A stretch of 6,376 nucleotides of DNA from positions 1-6,376 of the forward strand of contig CAJXXO010000154.1 in assembly GCA_913062655.1 (NCBI GenBank), read 5' to 3'. The notes beneath the pieces are model-generated. The model had not been told where the DNA came from. It saw nothing but the letters and a program-made list of their open reading frames with translations, and made no database searches. Of the stretch, positions 6,181-6,376 are shown one piece after another. The DNA is from an uncultured Bacteroidota bacterium (GTDB lineage: Bacteria > Bacteroidota > Bacteroidia > Chitinophagales > S012-47). Position 1 is the first letter of the stretch, and every line of letters begins with the position of its first letter. The translations under genes and the position numbers were made by a program.

Positions 6181-6376
6181 ATGCACCGGACGCATACTTG
6201 TGGGGAGCTGCGCCTCACCCAGCAAGGAGAGACAGTAACCCTGAGTGGTTGGGTACAGCGCACCCGCGACTTAGGTGGAATGACCTTCCTCGATTTACGT
6301 GACCGCTACGGTATCACACAGGTTGTATTTGATATGGACACCAACGCTGACCTGTGTCAACAAGCCCGTGAGTTGG
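6181..6376 (+). CDS. aspS: AspS, aspartyl-tRNA synthetase (5' part, continues beyond window)
   Basis: This class II synthetase charges tRNA(Asp) in the cytoplasm. Only the first 65 residues are present, of roughly 580-600 expected in bacterial AspRS. They cover the start of the N-terminal anticodon-binding OB-fold domain. The N-terminus MHRTHTCGELRLTQQGETV (1-19) is followed by LSGWVQRTRDLGGMTFLDLR (21-40) and DRYGITQVVFD (41-51), which are the standard opening of bacterial AspRS (RTHTCGELR, GWV.R.RDLGG..F.DLRDR.G..QVVFD). The frame is open to the end of the window. The ATG at 6181 gives the expected N-terminus, with no alternative needed. It follows rodA by 75 bp in the same direction but probably has its own promoter. 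The catalytic motifs lie outside the window. The AsnRS alternative is unlikely given RTHTCGELR. Confidence 0.95.
   Translation, partial: MHRTHTCGELRLTQQGETVTLSGWVQRTRDLGGMTFLDLRDRYGITQVVFDMDTNADLCQQAREL

Overview
This window is a cell-shape (elongasome / Rod complex) operon from a member of the Bacteroidota, flanked by two housekeeping genes. All genes are on the + strand. In order they are: the 3' end of purH, then mreB, mreC, mreD, mrdA (PBP2) and rodA, then the 5' end of aspS. The Bacteroidota assignment rests on three points. The proteins have the lineage's wording, for example the SCN and Cys/His-rich segment of PBP2 and the VDYVFNDVLKPHHQTR stretch of RodA. The purH-mreBCD-mrdA-rodA order is one I know from this phylum. 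Shine-Dalgarno sequences are mostly weak, and TAnnTTTG-like -7 boxes sit before mreB and aspS. Base composition is moderate (roughly half G+C by eye). I cannot place it below phylum with confidence; a Saprospiria- or Chitinophagia-like member is a guess.

Layout: bases 1-535 are the C-terminal third of the bifunctional purine enzyme PurH. A 63-bp gap holds a possible promoter and the mreB ribosome binding site. mreB (599-1624) is followed after 24 bp by mreC (1649-2473). mreC overlaps mreD (TTG start at 2466) by 8 bp. mreD overlaps mrdA (2984-4834) by an ATGA, and mrdA overlaps rodA (ATG at 4831) by another ATGA. A 75-bp gap then holds an imperfect dyad and a plausible promoter for aspS, which starts at 6181 and runs off the window. 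No stretch over 300 bases lacks a gene.

How the genes work together: MreB polymerises under the inner membrane and, through MreC and MreD, organises the glycan polymerase RodA and the transpeptidase PBP2 for lateral wall growth. All five components needed for this are present and look intact. The MreB ATP-site motifs, the PBP2 SxxK/SxN/KTG triad and the catalytic-type Asp of RodA are all visible. The organism, or at least its ancestor, should be a rod or otherwise elongated cell.

I see no mobile element, CRISPR array, RNA gene or undescribed system here. The points worth a second look are modest: a TTG start for mreD, a Cys/His cluster in PBP2 that could bind metal, two apparent extra membrane helices in RodA, an unusually strong ribosome binding site at rodA, and dyad structure between rodA and aspS.
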